Origin: Pseudomonadota bacterium
GTDB taxonomy: Bacteria; Pseudomonadota; Alphaproteobacteria; Geminicoccales; Geminicoccaceae
Direction: 5' to 3'
Assembly: GCA_030549795.1 (NCBI GenBank)
Contig: JAUQQO010000031.1
Span: 1-35,905, forward strand
Length of the DNA stretch: 35,905 nucleotides
Shown: positions 27,949 to 35,905 of the stretch, one piece after another
Layout of the letters: each line of letters opens with the position of its first letter
Position numbering within the stretch: the first letter of the stretch is position 1
The notes under the pieces: model-generated
What the model was told of the DNA's origin: nothing
Databases searched by the model: none
The model's input: the letters and a program-made list of their open reading frames with translations, nothing else
Made by a program: the position numbers and the translations under genes

Positions 27949-29363
27949 GCCGCCTCCACACGCCGGCGCGCGAGCTCGCCGGGAAGGGCCTGCGCCCAGT
28001 GGGTGATCGAGCCGGCGCCCAAGCACACCACCATATCGCCGGGGCGCGCGAGTTCGGCGATGCGCGCAAAGAGCGCCTCGGGGCCCTCGATCGCCTCCAC
28101 CGCCCGCTGCCCGTGCGCTTTGAGGCCCTCGACCAGGGCGTCGCGGTCGACGCCGGGAATGGGAGCCTCGCCGGCCGCATAGACGGGGGCGACGAGCACG
28201 ATGTCGGCGGCATGGCAGCAGGTGCAGAATTCTTCCATGAGGTCGCGCAGGCGCGAATAGCGGTGCGGCTGCACAACCGCGATCACCCGCCCGCGGCAGC
28301 GCTCGCGCGCCGTGGCCAACACCGCTTTGATCTCTTCGGGGTGATGACCATAGTCGTCGATGATGGTGATACCGTCGACGACGCCCGTGCGGGTAAAGCG
28401 TCGCTTGACGCCTTGCAGCCCGGCCAGCGCGTTCCTGATCGTCGCTTCCGGAACACCGAGTTCGACGCCGATGGCGATCGCGGCCATGGCGTTCTGCACA
28501 TTGTGCCGCCCGGGCAAAGCGACCTCGAAGTCTTTCCAGATCTGCTCGCGGACGTTGGGCCGGCCGCGCAACCGCACATCGACCAGTGAGCCGCGCTCCG
28601 TCAACCGCAGGGCGCTCGCGACCACATCGGCCTGCGGGTTGAAGCCGTAGGTGAGCACGCGCCGGTCGGTGATCTTGGGCAATAGTGCCTGCAGCTCGGG
28701 ATGGTCGAGGCAGAGCACGCCCACACCATAAAAGGGCAGCCGTTCGATGAAACTCGCAAAAGCCGCCCGCAAGGCGTCGAAATTGCCCCAATAGTCGAGA
28801 TGTTCGGGATCGATGTTGGTGACCACCCCGATGGTCGCCGGCAGGCGCAGAAAGCTGCCGTCACTCTCATCCGCCTCGACCACCATCCACTCGCCGTTTC
28901 CGAGCCGGGCGTTGCTGCCCCAGGCGTTGACGATCCCGCCATTGACCACGGTCGGATCGAGCCCGGCCGCGTCGAGTACAGCCGCCACCATGGCGGTCGT
29001 GGTAGTCTTGCCGTGCGTGCCGGCCACTGCGATCGCGCGCTTAAAGCGCATGAGCTCGGCCAGCATATCGGCCCGCCGAACCACCGGAAGCCGACGCCCG
29101 CGCGCCGCGACCAACTCCGGATTGTCGGCTTTGACCGCAGAAGAGAACACCACGACTTCGGCCGCGCCGAGGTTTTCGGCGCGATGGCCGATCGCAACCG
29201 GGACCCCGGCGGCGCGCAGACGCTGCACGTTGGGATTGTCGGCGATGTCCGAGCCCTGCACCGTAAAGCCGAGATTCTTCATGAGCAGGGCGATCCCGCT
29301 CATGCCGATGCCGCCGATGCCGATGAAGTGGATCGGACCAATGGCGCGCGGATCCAATCTCAT
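27945..29363 (-). CDS. murC: UDP-N-acetylmuramate--L-alanine ligase MurC
   Basis: Adds L-Ala to UDP-MurNAc, the first step of stem-peptide synthesis. The 472-residue protein has the UDP-binding loop [12 protein letters not shown] (12-23), the ATP P-loop GTHGKTTTT (115-123), [14 protein letters not shown], and [10 protein letters not shown] in the central domain. The C-terminal domain contains [16 protein letters not shown], a MurC hallmark. The ATG at 29363 overlaps the murG stop by ATGA, and its own stop overlaps the murB start. Confidence 0.98.
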   Translation of the reverse strand: MRLDPRAIGPIHFIGIGGIGMSGIALLMKNLGFTVQGSDIADNPNVQRLRAAGVPVAIGHRAENLGAAEVVVFSSAVKADNPELVAARGRRLPVVRRADMLAELMRFKRAIAVAGTHGKTTTTAMVAAVLDAAGLDPTVVNGGIVNAWGSNARLGNGEWMVVEADESDGSFLRLPATIGVVTNIDPEHLDYWGNFDALRAAFASFIERLPFYGVGVLCLDHPELQALLPKITDRRVLTYGFNPQADVVASALRLTERGSLVDVRLRGRPNVREQIWKDFEVALPGRHNVQNAMAAIAIGVELGVPEATIRNALAGLQGVKRRFTRTGVVDGITIIDDYGHHPEEIKAVLATARERCRGRVIAVVQPHRYSRLRDLMEEFCTCCHAADIVLVAPVYAAGEAPIPGVDRDALVEGLKAHGQRAVEAIEGPEALFARIAELARPGDMVVCLGAGSITHWAQALPGELARRRVEAA

Positions 29364-30442
29364 CGGCTGTCTCCTTGGCGAGCGAGCTCTTCGAGGGCAT
29401 CGGCAATCGCCGCCGCCGCGCGCGGCCGCGCAAGGCGCGCTGCGGCCTCGGCGAGCGCTTGGCGCGCAGCCGCATCGCCGAGCAAGCGCGCGAGTTCGCG
29501 CGCCAAGGCGGCGGGGGTGGCGTCTTGTTGCGGGAGCAGCACGGCAGCGCCGGCACGGGCGAGCGCACGCGCGTTCGCGGTCTGATGGTCGTCGACCGCG
29601 AAGGGGAAGGGGACGAGGATCGCGGGGCGCGCAAGCGTCAACAGTTCGGCCACGGTCGACGCTCCCGCCCGCGCGATGACGAGATCAGCCGCTGCCATGC
29701 GCTCGGCGGCATCGGCGAAGAAGGTGGCGAGTTCGGCCGGCTGATCGATGGCGAGATAGGCAGCGCGCACGCGATCCAAATCTTCCGGGCGGCACTGCTG
29801 GGTGACCAAGAGCCGGCTTTTGAGCGCGCTCGGCAAAAGCGCCACCGCCGCCGGCACGAGATCGGCGAAGACCCGTGCACCTTGGCTGCCGCCGAGGACG
29901 ACGAGCCGCAGCCGATCGGACGGCGGCTTGGGCGCATGCTCGTGCGCGAAGTCGGGCCGCACCGGGTTGCCGGTGAGCAAGAGCTTGCCGGGCGGTGCCG
30001 GACAGGCGGCGGTGCTCTCGAAGGACAGCGCGACGCGGCTCGCCAGACGGGCGAGCAAACGGTTGGCGCGGCCCATCACCGCGTTCTGCTCGTGCACGAG
30101 AAGCGGCACGCGCGAAAGCCACGCCGCGAGGGCTGCCGGCACCGAAGCATAGCCGCCGAAGGCGGCGGCTGCCGCCGGCTTGAGGCGTCGAAAGGCCGCA
30201 AGGGCTTCGACAAGACCGCGGGCGAGCGTTGCCACCGCCAAAAGACGGCTCAAGGGTGCCCCCTGGGGGGCGGCGGCGGCGATCAGTTCGCGCGCGCTCT
30301 CACCGGCTGCGAAGCGCGCCCCGCGCACATCGGTCATCAGCGTGACCGCACGGCCGCGCCGGCGCAGCTCCGCGATCACCGCGAGCGCCGGGAACATGTG
30401 CCCGCCGGTGCCGCCGGCGGCGATCACGAGCGGCCGGCTCAC
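29360..30442 (-). CDS. murG: Lipid II synthase glycosyltransferase MurG
   Basis: Transfers GlcNAc to lipid I at the cytoplasmic face of the membrane, giving lipid II. The 360-residue GT-B protein has the N-terminal loop [34 protein letters not shown], and [12 protein letters not shown]. The C-terminal half has [17 protein letters not shown] and [35 protein letters not shown], which bind UDP-GlcNAc. The GTG start at 30442 overlaps the ftsW stop (GTGA). Confidence 0.97.
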   Translation of the reverse strand: MSRPLVIAAGGTGGHMFPALAVIAELRRRGRAVTLMTDVRGARFAAGESARELIAAAAPQGAPLSRLLAVATLARGLVEALAAFRRLKPAAAAAFGGYASVPAALAAWLSRVPLLVHEQNAVMGRANRLLARLASRVALSFESTAACPAPPGKLLLTGNPVRPDFAHEHAPKPPSDRLRLVVLGGSQGARVFADLVPAAVALLPSALKSRLLVTQQCRPEDLDRVRAAYLAIDQPAELATFFADAAERMAAADLVIARAGASTVAELLTLARPAILVPFPFAVDDHQTANARALARAGAAVLLPQQDATPAALARELARLLGDAAARQALAEAAARLARPRAAAAIADALEELARQGDSR

Positions 30443-31554
30443 GGTACCGTCTCCAAGCGCGCGCGGGTGCGGGTAAGGGCGAGAAGGCACCCCGTTGCGA
30501 TGGCAAGCGCGAGCATTGACGAGCCGCCATAGGAGATAAAGGGCAAGGTCATGCCCTTGGTCGGCATGAGATTGAGGTTGACGGCCATATTCACGAGCGC
30601 CTGCAGACCGAGCTGCCCGGCAAGGCCGGCCGCACCGATCTGACAAAAGCGATCGACGGCCGCCTGTGCCCGCCACAGCGCGCGCAAGAGCAGAAAGGCG
30701 AACAGCGCCACCACGCCCAAACAGGCCAGGATGCCGAATTCCTCGGCGGTGGCGGCGAAGACGAAATCGGTATGGGCGTCGGGAAGGGCGAACTTGACCA
30801 CACCCTCACCCGGGCCGCGACCGAACAGACCGCCCGAAGCCACGGCCTGCAGCGCCCGTTCGATCTGGCTATACTCGGCAGGAGGAGCGAGAAAGGCGTC
30901 GATGCGCGCGGCGACGTGGGGGAAGAGCGCGTAAGCCGCAACCGCACCGACGCTGCTGATGAGCGCAAGACCGACGACAACGAGCCACGGCAAGCCGGCC
31001 ACGAACAACTGCAGCCCGGCAGTCGCGAGCACGAGCGCCGCCATACCGAGGTCGGGCTGGAACGCAAGGAGCATCGCAAAGCCGCCGACGAGGGCGAAGA
31101 TCTCCGCTGTCGCGCGCGGCCAGGGCCGGCTCGTGGCGATGCGCGCAGCCAGCACCACGAGCGCCGGCTTCACGAATTCGCTCGGCTGGAGCTGAACGTC
31201 CGCAAGCCGCAACCACCGCCGCGCACCGTTGACCTCGGGCCCGAAGAAAAGCGTTGCGACGACCAAAAGCCCGCCCACCACGGCCAGCGCCACCGCCAGG
31301 CGCAGCACACCTAAGGGCGAAAGAAGCGAGCAGACGAACAGAAGTGCGAGCGCCGGAACGAGCATGACGAGGTGGCGGAAGACGAAATAGTTCGGGTCTT
31401 TAAACCGTAGGCTGCCCACCGGCGGGCTCGCCGCGAAGACGACGATCACGCCCGTGAGCAACAAGAGCAACAAGGCGGCCAACAGGGCATGGTCCACCGT
31501 CCACCACCAGTTGGCGAGCAGAGAACGATCGGTGCGGGCAAAGAGCCGGGTCAT
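30439..31554 (-). CDS. ftsW: Septal peptidoglycan glycosyltransferase FtsW (SEDS family)
   Basis: Polymerises lipid II at the septum with its partner class B PBP. The 371-residue protein has about ten membrane helices. SEDS hallmarks are PEVNGARRWLRLADVQLQPSEFVKPALV, AFQPDLGMAAL, GRGPGEGVVKFALPDAHTDFVFAATAEEFG and LNLMPTKGMTLPFISYGGSSMLA. The ATG at 31554 overlaps the murD stop (ATGA). Its place between murD and murG identifies it as FtsW rather than RodA. Confidence 0.97.
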   Translation of the reverse strand: MTRLFARTDRSLLANWWWTVDHALLAALLLLLLTGVIVVFAASPPVGSLRFKDPNYFVFRHLVMLVPALALLFVCSLLSPLGVLRLAVALAVVGGLLVVATLFFGPEVNGARRWLRLADVQLQPSEFVKPALVVLAARIATSRPWPRATAEIFALVGGFAMLLAFQPDLGMAALVLATAGLQLFVAGLPWLVVVGLALISSVGAVAAYALFPHVAARIDAFLAPPAEYSQIERALQAVASGGLFGRGPGEGVVKFALPDAHTDFVFAATAEEFGILACLGVVALFAFLLLRALWRAQAAVDRFCQIGAAGLAGQLGLQALVNMAVNLNLMPTKGMTLPFISYGGSSMLALAIATGCLLALTRTRARLETVP

Positions 31555-32948
31555 GCCGCCCGCGCTCCTTCAAGGGTATTTAAGCGGGCACGCACGAGAT
31601 TGCGGAAGACATCGCCACGCTCTTCGAAGTTCTTGAACTGGTCGAAGGATTTGCAGGCCGGGGCGAGGAGCACCACTCCCTCCTCGCCGCTCGCGAGCGC
31701 CGCCTCGAGCGCGGCTGCGAGCGCCGCATCGAGCGTGCCGCACAGCTCGACCGCGACGCGGCCGCGCAGCTCGGCGGCAATCACGGGGGCCGCTTCTCCG
31801 ATCAAAAAGGCCTTTTGGACCCGGTCCATGTAGGGGAGCAGGCTCGCGAAATTGTCCGAGCCTGCGCGACCGCCGGCAATCCAGAAGATGCGCTCGAAGC
31901 AGGCGAGGCTCTTGCTCGCCGCATCGGGGTTCGTGGCCTTGCTGTCGTTGACGATGATCACTTTGTCGATTCGACCCACCTCTTCCATGCGGTGGGGCAG
32001 GCCGGTGAAGGTCGCAAGCCCGACGATGGCTTCTTCCGGTGCCAGGCCGAGCGCCCGCACGGCCGCATAGGCGGCCGCTGCGTTCTGCTGATTGTGGCGG
32101 CCGCGCAGGGCTTTAAGGCCCTCCAGGCGCGCCACGCTGCGCGCCGAGCCCGCGATCGCGTCGATCAGCGCACCGTCGATCACCGCCACCCCCCCTTCCG
32201 GCACCTCGTTGAGGCTCACCCGAATGAGCGGGCGCGCGCTGCCCGAGAGCTCGGCGGCGACCGCGCGGCTATAGGGATCGTCGATGCACACGACCGCCCA
32301 GTCACCCGCCTTCTGGGCGCGGAAGATGCGCTTTTTGGCGGCGAGGTAGCCTTCGAGGCCGCCGTGGCGATCGAGATGGTCGGGGGTGAGGTTGAGCCAC
32401 ACCGCCACCCGACAGGCGAAGCGCTCGACCAGTTCGAGCTGGAAGGAGGAAAGCTCGAGCACGAGCGTTTCCCGCTCCTCGCCGAGCGCGATGTCGAAGA
32501 CCGGGCGACCGATGTTGCCGCCGAGCTGTGCCGGCTTTCCGGCAGCGCGCAAGAGGTGGTGAATGAGCGCGGTGGTGGTCGACTTGCCGTTGGTCCCGGT
32601 AACACCCACGATCGGGCGCGGGCCGACGACTTCGAAGAACAGTTCGATGTCGTTGGTGATCGGCACGCCGGCCGCGCGTGCCTGCGCCACCACGGGATGC
32701 GGGGCGGGATGGAGATGCGGCACGCCGGGGCTCACCACGAGCACGGCGAGCTCGGCGATGTCATCCGGCTCTCCCGGCCAGGCCCCGAGCTCCATGGCGC
32801 GCTGCAGGGCGGCGGGGTCGTCGTCCCAGGCGATCACCTCCGCACCGCCGGCGCGAAGCGCGCGCGCCACCGCAAGGCCACTTCGCGCGAGGCCAACTAC
32901 CCCCACACGGCGGTCGCGGAAGCGATGGAGCGCGGTTGCCATAGCCAT
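31551..32948 (-). CDS. murD: UDP-N-acetylmuramoylalanine--D-glutamate ligase MurD
   Basis: Adds D-Glu to UDP-MurNAc-L-Ala. The 465-residue protein has the nucleotide loop VGVVGLARSGLAVARAL, the P-loop GTNGKSTTT (118-126), LELSSFQLE and NLTPDHLDRHGGLEGYLAAKKRIF in the centre, and INDSKATNPDAA (read VNDSKATNPDAA) plus LLAPACKSFDQFKNFEERGDVF at the C-terminus. The ATG at 32948 starts 4 nt after mraY, with AGGTGA as ribosome site. A second ATG at 32942 and one at 32984 inside mraY are less likely. Confidence 0.97.
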   Translation of the reverse strand: MAMATALHRFRDRRVGVVGLARSGLAVARALRAGGAEVIAWDDDPAALQRAMELGAWPGEPDDIAELAVLVVSPGVPHLHPAPHPVVAQARAAGVPITNDIELFFEVVGPRPIVGVTGTNGKSTTTALIHHLLRAAGKPAQLGGNIGRPVFDIALGEERETLVLELSSFQLELVERFACRVAVWLNLTPDHLDRHGGLEGYLAAKKRIFRAQKAGDWAVVCIDDPYSRAVAAELSGSARPLIRVSLNEVPEGGVAVIDGALIDAIAGSARSVARLEGLKALRGRHNQQNAAAAYAAVRALGLAPEEAIVGLATFTGLPHRMEEVGRIDKVIIVNDSKATNPDAASKSLACFERIFWIAGGRAGSDNFASLLPYMDRVQKAFLIGEAAPVIAAELRGRVAVELCGTLDAALAAALEAALASGEEGVVLLAPACKSFDQFKNFEERGDVFRNLVRARLNTLEGARAA

Positions 32949-32952
32949 GGCG

Positions 32953-34041
32953 TCACCTGATCTTGAGGGTGGAAAGCCCGACAAGGGCGAGAATGACCGC
33001 GATGATCCAAAATCGGATGACGATCGTCGGCTCCTTCCAGCCTTTTTTCTCGAAGTGATGGTGCAAAGGAGCCATGGCGAACACGCGTTTGCCCGTAAGT
33101 TTGTACGAGAGCACTTGGGCGATCACCGAAACCGCTTCGAGTACGAAAAGCCCTCCTACGATGGCGAGCACGAGCTCGTGTTTGACGGCAACCGCCACCG
33201 CCCCGAGCGCGCCGCCCGTGGCAAGCGAACCGGTGTCGCCCATAAAGACCATCGCCGGCGGCGCGTTGAACCAGAGAAAGCCCAACGAGGCGCCGATCAT
33301 CGCGCCGCACACCACGGCGAGCTCGCCCGTGCCCGGCACATAGGGAATGCCGAGATAGTTGGCGAAGATGACGTTGCCGGCGAGATAGGCGATGAGCGCG
33401 AAGCAGGCGGCGGCGATCATCACCGGCACGATCGCAAGACCATCGAGCCCATCCGTGAGGTTCACGGCATTCGAGGCCCCCATCATGACGAAGGCGGCGA
33501 AGAGGGGGAAGAACATCCCAAGCGGGATCAAGACGTCTTTGAACACCGGCACCGCCACGCTGGTGGCCAGCCGCGGATCGGTGATCTTGACGAGCGCCCA
33601 AGCGGCGAGAAGGCCGATGAGCGCTTGGCCGGCGAGCTTGAGCCGACCGGGCAGCCCGCGGCTCGAGCGGCGCGTCACCTTAAGATAGTCGTCGAGAAAT
33701 CCGATGCCGCCGTAGCCCAAGGTGACGAACAGCACGATCCACACGTAGCCGTTCTTGGGGTCGGCCCAGAGCAGGGTGGAGACCACCATCGCGATCAAGA
33801 TGAGCACCCCGCCCATGGTGGGGGTGCCCTTTTTGCTCAAGAGATGGCTCTCGGGTCCATCGGCGCGGATCGGTTGACCGCCCTTTTGCTTGCGCTTGAG
33901 CCAGCGGATGAGCCCAGGGCCCAAAACGAAACTCACGAGAAGGGCGGTCATGACCGCACCGCCGGTGCGGAAGGTGATGTAGCGAAAGAGGTTGAACCCC
34001 GGCACGGTGGGCGCCAAGGGGTAGAGCAACTCTAAAAACAC
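32953..34041 (-). CDS. mraY: Phospho-N-acetylmuramoyl-pentapeptide transferase MraY
   Basis: Attaches phospho-MurNAc-pentapeptide to undecaprenyl phosphate, giving lipid I, in the inner membrane. The 362-residue protein has ten hydrophobic segments. It carries KKGTPTMGG (70-78), the aspartates D117 and D118 in [22 protein letters not shown] with the catalytic aspartate, and [13 protein letters not shown] near the C-terminus. The GTG start at 34041 lies 10 nt inside murF, with AGGAGA upstream. All active-site blocks are intact. Confidence 0.98.
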   Translation of the reverse strand: MFLELLYPLAPTVPGFNLFRYITFRTGGAVMTALLVSFVLGPGLIRWLKRKQKGGQPIRADGPESHLLSKKGTPTMGGVLILIAMVVSTLLWADPKNGYVWIVLFVTLGYGGIGFLDDYLKVTRRSSRGLPGRLKLAGQALIGLLAAWALVKITDPRLATSVAVPVFKDVLIPLGMFFPLFAAFVMMGASNAVNLTDGLDGLAIVPVMIAAACFALIAYLAGNVIFANYLGIPYVPGTGELAVVCGAMIGASLGFLWFNAPPAMVFMGDTGSLATGGALGAVAVAVKHELVLAIVGGLFVLEAVSVIAQVLSYKLTGKRVFAMAPLHHHFEKKGWKEPTIVIRFWIIAVILALVGLSTLKIR

Positions 34042-35435
34042 CCGCCTTGTTCTCCTGCGCGTTCGAGGGCTTCGACGATCCGGCGCATCCCACTGCCCAG
34101 AGATCCCTTCACGAGAACGACGTCCCCCGGCTGGAGAGCATCCACGACAAGCGGAGCGAGCGCAGCCGAATCGGCGGCGTGTGCGCCGCGCATGGCATCC
34201 GGCAAGGCCTCCGCCAAGGCCGCCATGAGCGCTCCGCAGGTGAAGACGCGGGCAACCCCGGCCGCTTCGAGCGGCGCGCGCAGGGCCCGGTGAAGCTGCG
34301 GGCCTTGCGCGCCGAGCTCGAGCATGTCGCCCAAAACGGCGATCCGCCGCCCCGGCTGCAGGCCCAAAAGCGCGATCGCCGCCGCCATGGAGGCCGGATT
34401 GGCGTTGTAGCTCTCATCGAGCAGGGTGACCGTTCCCCCTTTAAGCGCGATCTCGCGGCGTCGCCCGCGGCCTGCGGGAGCCACAAAGTCGGCGAGATCC
34501 CGAGCCGCCTGGTCGACATCGGCACCGAGCGCGGCGACCGCAGCGAGCACGGCGAGGGCGTTGATCGCCCAGTGACGCCCGGCGGCACCCAGGCGAAAGC
34601 GCAGCCTTCGGCCTTCGCCTTGCGCCTCGACACGAGAACCCTCACAGCCGAGCTCCAACGCCAAAAGCCGCCAGTCAGCTGCATCAGCGGTGCCGAAGGT
34701 GATGATCCGTTGCGCACCCGCGCGCTGTGCGGCTTTACGCAGGATCGGCAGCTGCGCGCTATCAGCCGGCAACACTGCAACGCCCCCCGGCTCGAGGCCC
34801 TCGAGGATCTCGGCTTTGGCGCGCGCGATCCCTTCAAGCCCGTCGGGAAAGTTGCCGATGTGCGCCGGTGCGATCGCGGTGATCACGGCAACGTGCGGCC
34901 GTGCGAGCGCAGCGAGGGCGCGGATCTCCCCCGCTCGGTTCATGCCGATCTCGACCACCGCGAAGGGGACATCCGGTGGTAAGCGGGCGAGCGTCAAGGG
35001 CACGCCCCAATGGTTGTTGTGGCTGGCGGCACTCGCATGGGCCCCGCCCTGGCGGCTCAAGACCAGCGCGAGCGCCTCTTTGGTGCCGGTCTTGCCGACC
35101 GAGCCGGTGACCGCCACCAGCTGGGCCCGCGCTCGCGCCCGCGCCGCGCGCGCAAGCCCCATAAGGCCCGCAAGCGTGTCGGCGACGAACAAAAGCGGCG
35201 CGTCGGCCGCAAGACCATGCGGGCGGTGGTCGACCATCGCCGCCGCCGCACCCTTGGCCAAGGCTTCGGCGACGAAGGTGTGGGCATCGTGGCGCGGTCC
35301 GCGCAGGGCGACGAAGAGATCGCCCGCGTTGAGCGTGCGGCTGTCGATCGAGACCCCCGAAGCGGACCACAGAGCGGTGGTTTCGCCTGCGCTCGCGCGC
35401 GCCGCTTCCGCGGCGGTCCACAGCACCGCACTCAT
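34032..35435 (-). CDS. murF: UDP-MurNAc-tripeptide--D-alanyl-D-alanine ligase MurF
   Basis: Adds D-Ala-D-Ala to the UDP-MurNAc-tripeptide. The 467-residue protein has an N-terminal domain with [18 protein letters not shown], the P-loop [10 protein letters not shown] (111-120), [16 protein letters not shown] and [10 protein letters not shown]. The C-terminal domain contains [17 protein letters not shown] and VLGDMLELG, both typical of MurF. The ATG at 35435 overlaps the murE stop (ATGA). It ends 10 nt inside mraY. In-frame codon use matches its neighbours. Confidence 0.97.
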   Translation of the reverse strand: MSAVLWTAAEAARASAGETTALWSASGVSIDSRTLNAGDLFVALRGPRHDAHTFVAEALAKGAAAAMVDHRPHGLAADAPLLFVADTLAGLMGLARAARARARAQLVAVTGSVGKTGTKEALALVLSRQGGAHASAASHNNHWGVPLTLARLPPDVPFAVVEIGMNRAGEIRALAALARPHVAVITAIAPAHIGNFPDGLEGIARAKAEILEGLEPGGVAVLPADSAQLPILRKAAQRAGAQRIITFGTADAADWRLLALELGCEGSRVEAQGEGRRLRFRLGAAGRHWAINALAVLAAVAALGADVDQAARDLADFVAPAGRGRRREIALKGGTVTLLDESYNANPASMAAAIALLGLQPGRRIAVLGDMLELGAQGPQLHRALRAPLEAAGVARVFTCGALMAALAEALPDAMRGAHAADSAALAPLVVDALQPGDVVLVKGSLGSGMRRIVEALERAGEQGGCF

Positions 35436-35905
35436 GGGCCCGCCCCCAAGAGCTCGCGCACCACCGCCGCATCGTCGAAGGGCAGGGTACGCTCGCCCAC
35501 GATCTGGTAAGCCTCGTGGCCCTTGCCGGCGATCAACAGGACATCGCCCGCTTCGAGCGCATCGAGGGCAGCAGCGATCGCCGCGCGCCGATCCCCGATC
35601 TCGCGCGCCCGCGGACAGCCGGCGAGGATCTCGCGGCGGATCACGGCGGGGTCCTCGCGCCGCGGATTGTCGTCGGTGACGATCACCGTATCGGCGAGTT
35701 CCGCGGCGATCGCCCCCATAAGCGGGCGCTTGCCGCGATCGCGCTCGCCTCCGCAGCCGAAGACGAGGTGCAAGCGGCCGCGGCAGTGCGGCCGCAGCGC
35801 GGCGAGCGCCTGGCGCAGGGCCTCGGGCTTGTGCGCATAGTCGACGAACACGGCAGCACCCGAAGGATGATCGGCCACGTGCTGCATCCGCCCGGGCGCA
35901 CCGCG
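35432..35905 (-). CDS. murE: UDP-MurNAc-dipeptide--diaminopimelate ligase MurE (C-terminal part; start lies beyond the window)
   Basis: The 157 codons seen are the C-terminal third of MurE; the frame runs off the window end and the ATG at 35887 is internal. The segment begins RGAPGRMQ and continues VFVDYAHKPEALRQAL, HLVFGCGGERDRGKRPLMG and VIVTDDNPRREDP, followed by IAGKGHEAYQIVG. The DNPR motif is the recognised signature of meso-diaminopimelate-adding MurE, so the peptidoglycan should carry DAP at position three. The stop overlaps the murF start. Confidence 0.97.
   Translation of the reverse strand, partial: RGAPGRMQHVADHPSGAAVFVDYAHKPEALRQALAALRPHCRGRLHLVFGCGGERDRGKRPLMGAIAAELADTVIVTDDNPRREDPAVIRREILAGCPRAREIGDRRAAIAAALDALEAGDVLLIAGKGHEAYQIVGERTLPFDDAAVVRELLGAGP

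Noticed and set aside
32563-34035. A 490-codon open frame on the plus strand
   Set aside because: Antisense to mraY and murD; composition is that of a shadow frame (His, Arg, Glu, Asp rich).

Overview
The window is one continuous, very GC-rich stretch of an alphaproteobacterial chromosome. Three things support that placement: an EipB (DUF1849) gene, which is typical of Alphaproteobacteria; a near-complete dcw cluster followed at a short distance by bamD-recN-ligA; and a perfect CtrA-type box (TTAA-N7-TTAAC). I cannot resolve the genus. No tRNA, rRNA, insertion sequence, integrase, CRISPR array or prophage gene is visible.

Layout. (1) 1-5.4 kb holds housekeeping and envelope genes: the 3' end of an Ala/Pro-rich protein with an OmpA-like tail, a ROK fructokinase (mak), eipB on the opposite strand, a D-2-hydroxyacid dehydrogenase overlapping a membrane-anchored HtrA protease, and an unrecognised helical protein. 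(2) 5.6-11.4 kb is a minus-strand SUF iron-sulfur cluster operon, iscR-like regulator-sufB-sufC-sufD-sufS-sufT. A near-perfect 27-bp palindrome lies exactly over its promoter, and a CtrA-type box lies just upstream. (3) 11.5-13.7 kb holds an unrecognised multi-pass membrane protein and about 1.3 kb with no convincing gene but with several strong inverted repeats, including a tandem pair of hairpins shaped like minus-strand terminators. (4) 13.7-18.6 kb is bamD-recN-ligA-small membrane protein (minus strand), tightly packed. (5) 18.7-22.5 kb is an accessory block: an XRE regulator, a CYTH-like/CHAD protein, a tandem UspA protein and a ThuA-like gene broken by two apparent single-base deletions. 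It sits where lpxC normally lies between ftsZ and bamD; lpxC is absent from this position. (6) 22.5-35.9 kb is the division and cell wall cluster on the minus strand, in transcription order murE(partial)-murF-mraY-murD-ftsW-murG-murC-murB-ddl-ftsQ-ftsA-ftsZ.

How the genes work together. The Mur and Ddl enzymes build UDP-MurNAc-pentapeptide from the tripeptide step onward. MraY and MurG turn it into lipid II, and FtsW, FtsQ, FtsA and FtsZ direct its use at the septum. Most junctions are 4-nt ATGA/GTGA stop-start overlaps, implying translational coupling. BamD and EipB serve the outer membrane and periplasm, and HtrA serves protein quality control. The SUF operon supplies Fe-S clusters under an Rrf2-type regulator with three cysteines, and the palindrome is its most likely operator. 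The most notable leads are the iscR operator/promoter, the CtrA box, the missing lpxC with its replacement block, the doubly frameshifted ThuA gene, the CYTH/CHAD protein without the CYTH catalytic motif, and the hairpin-rich region at 12.4-13.7 kb.
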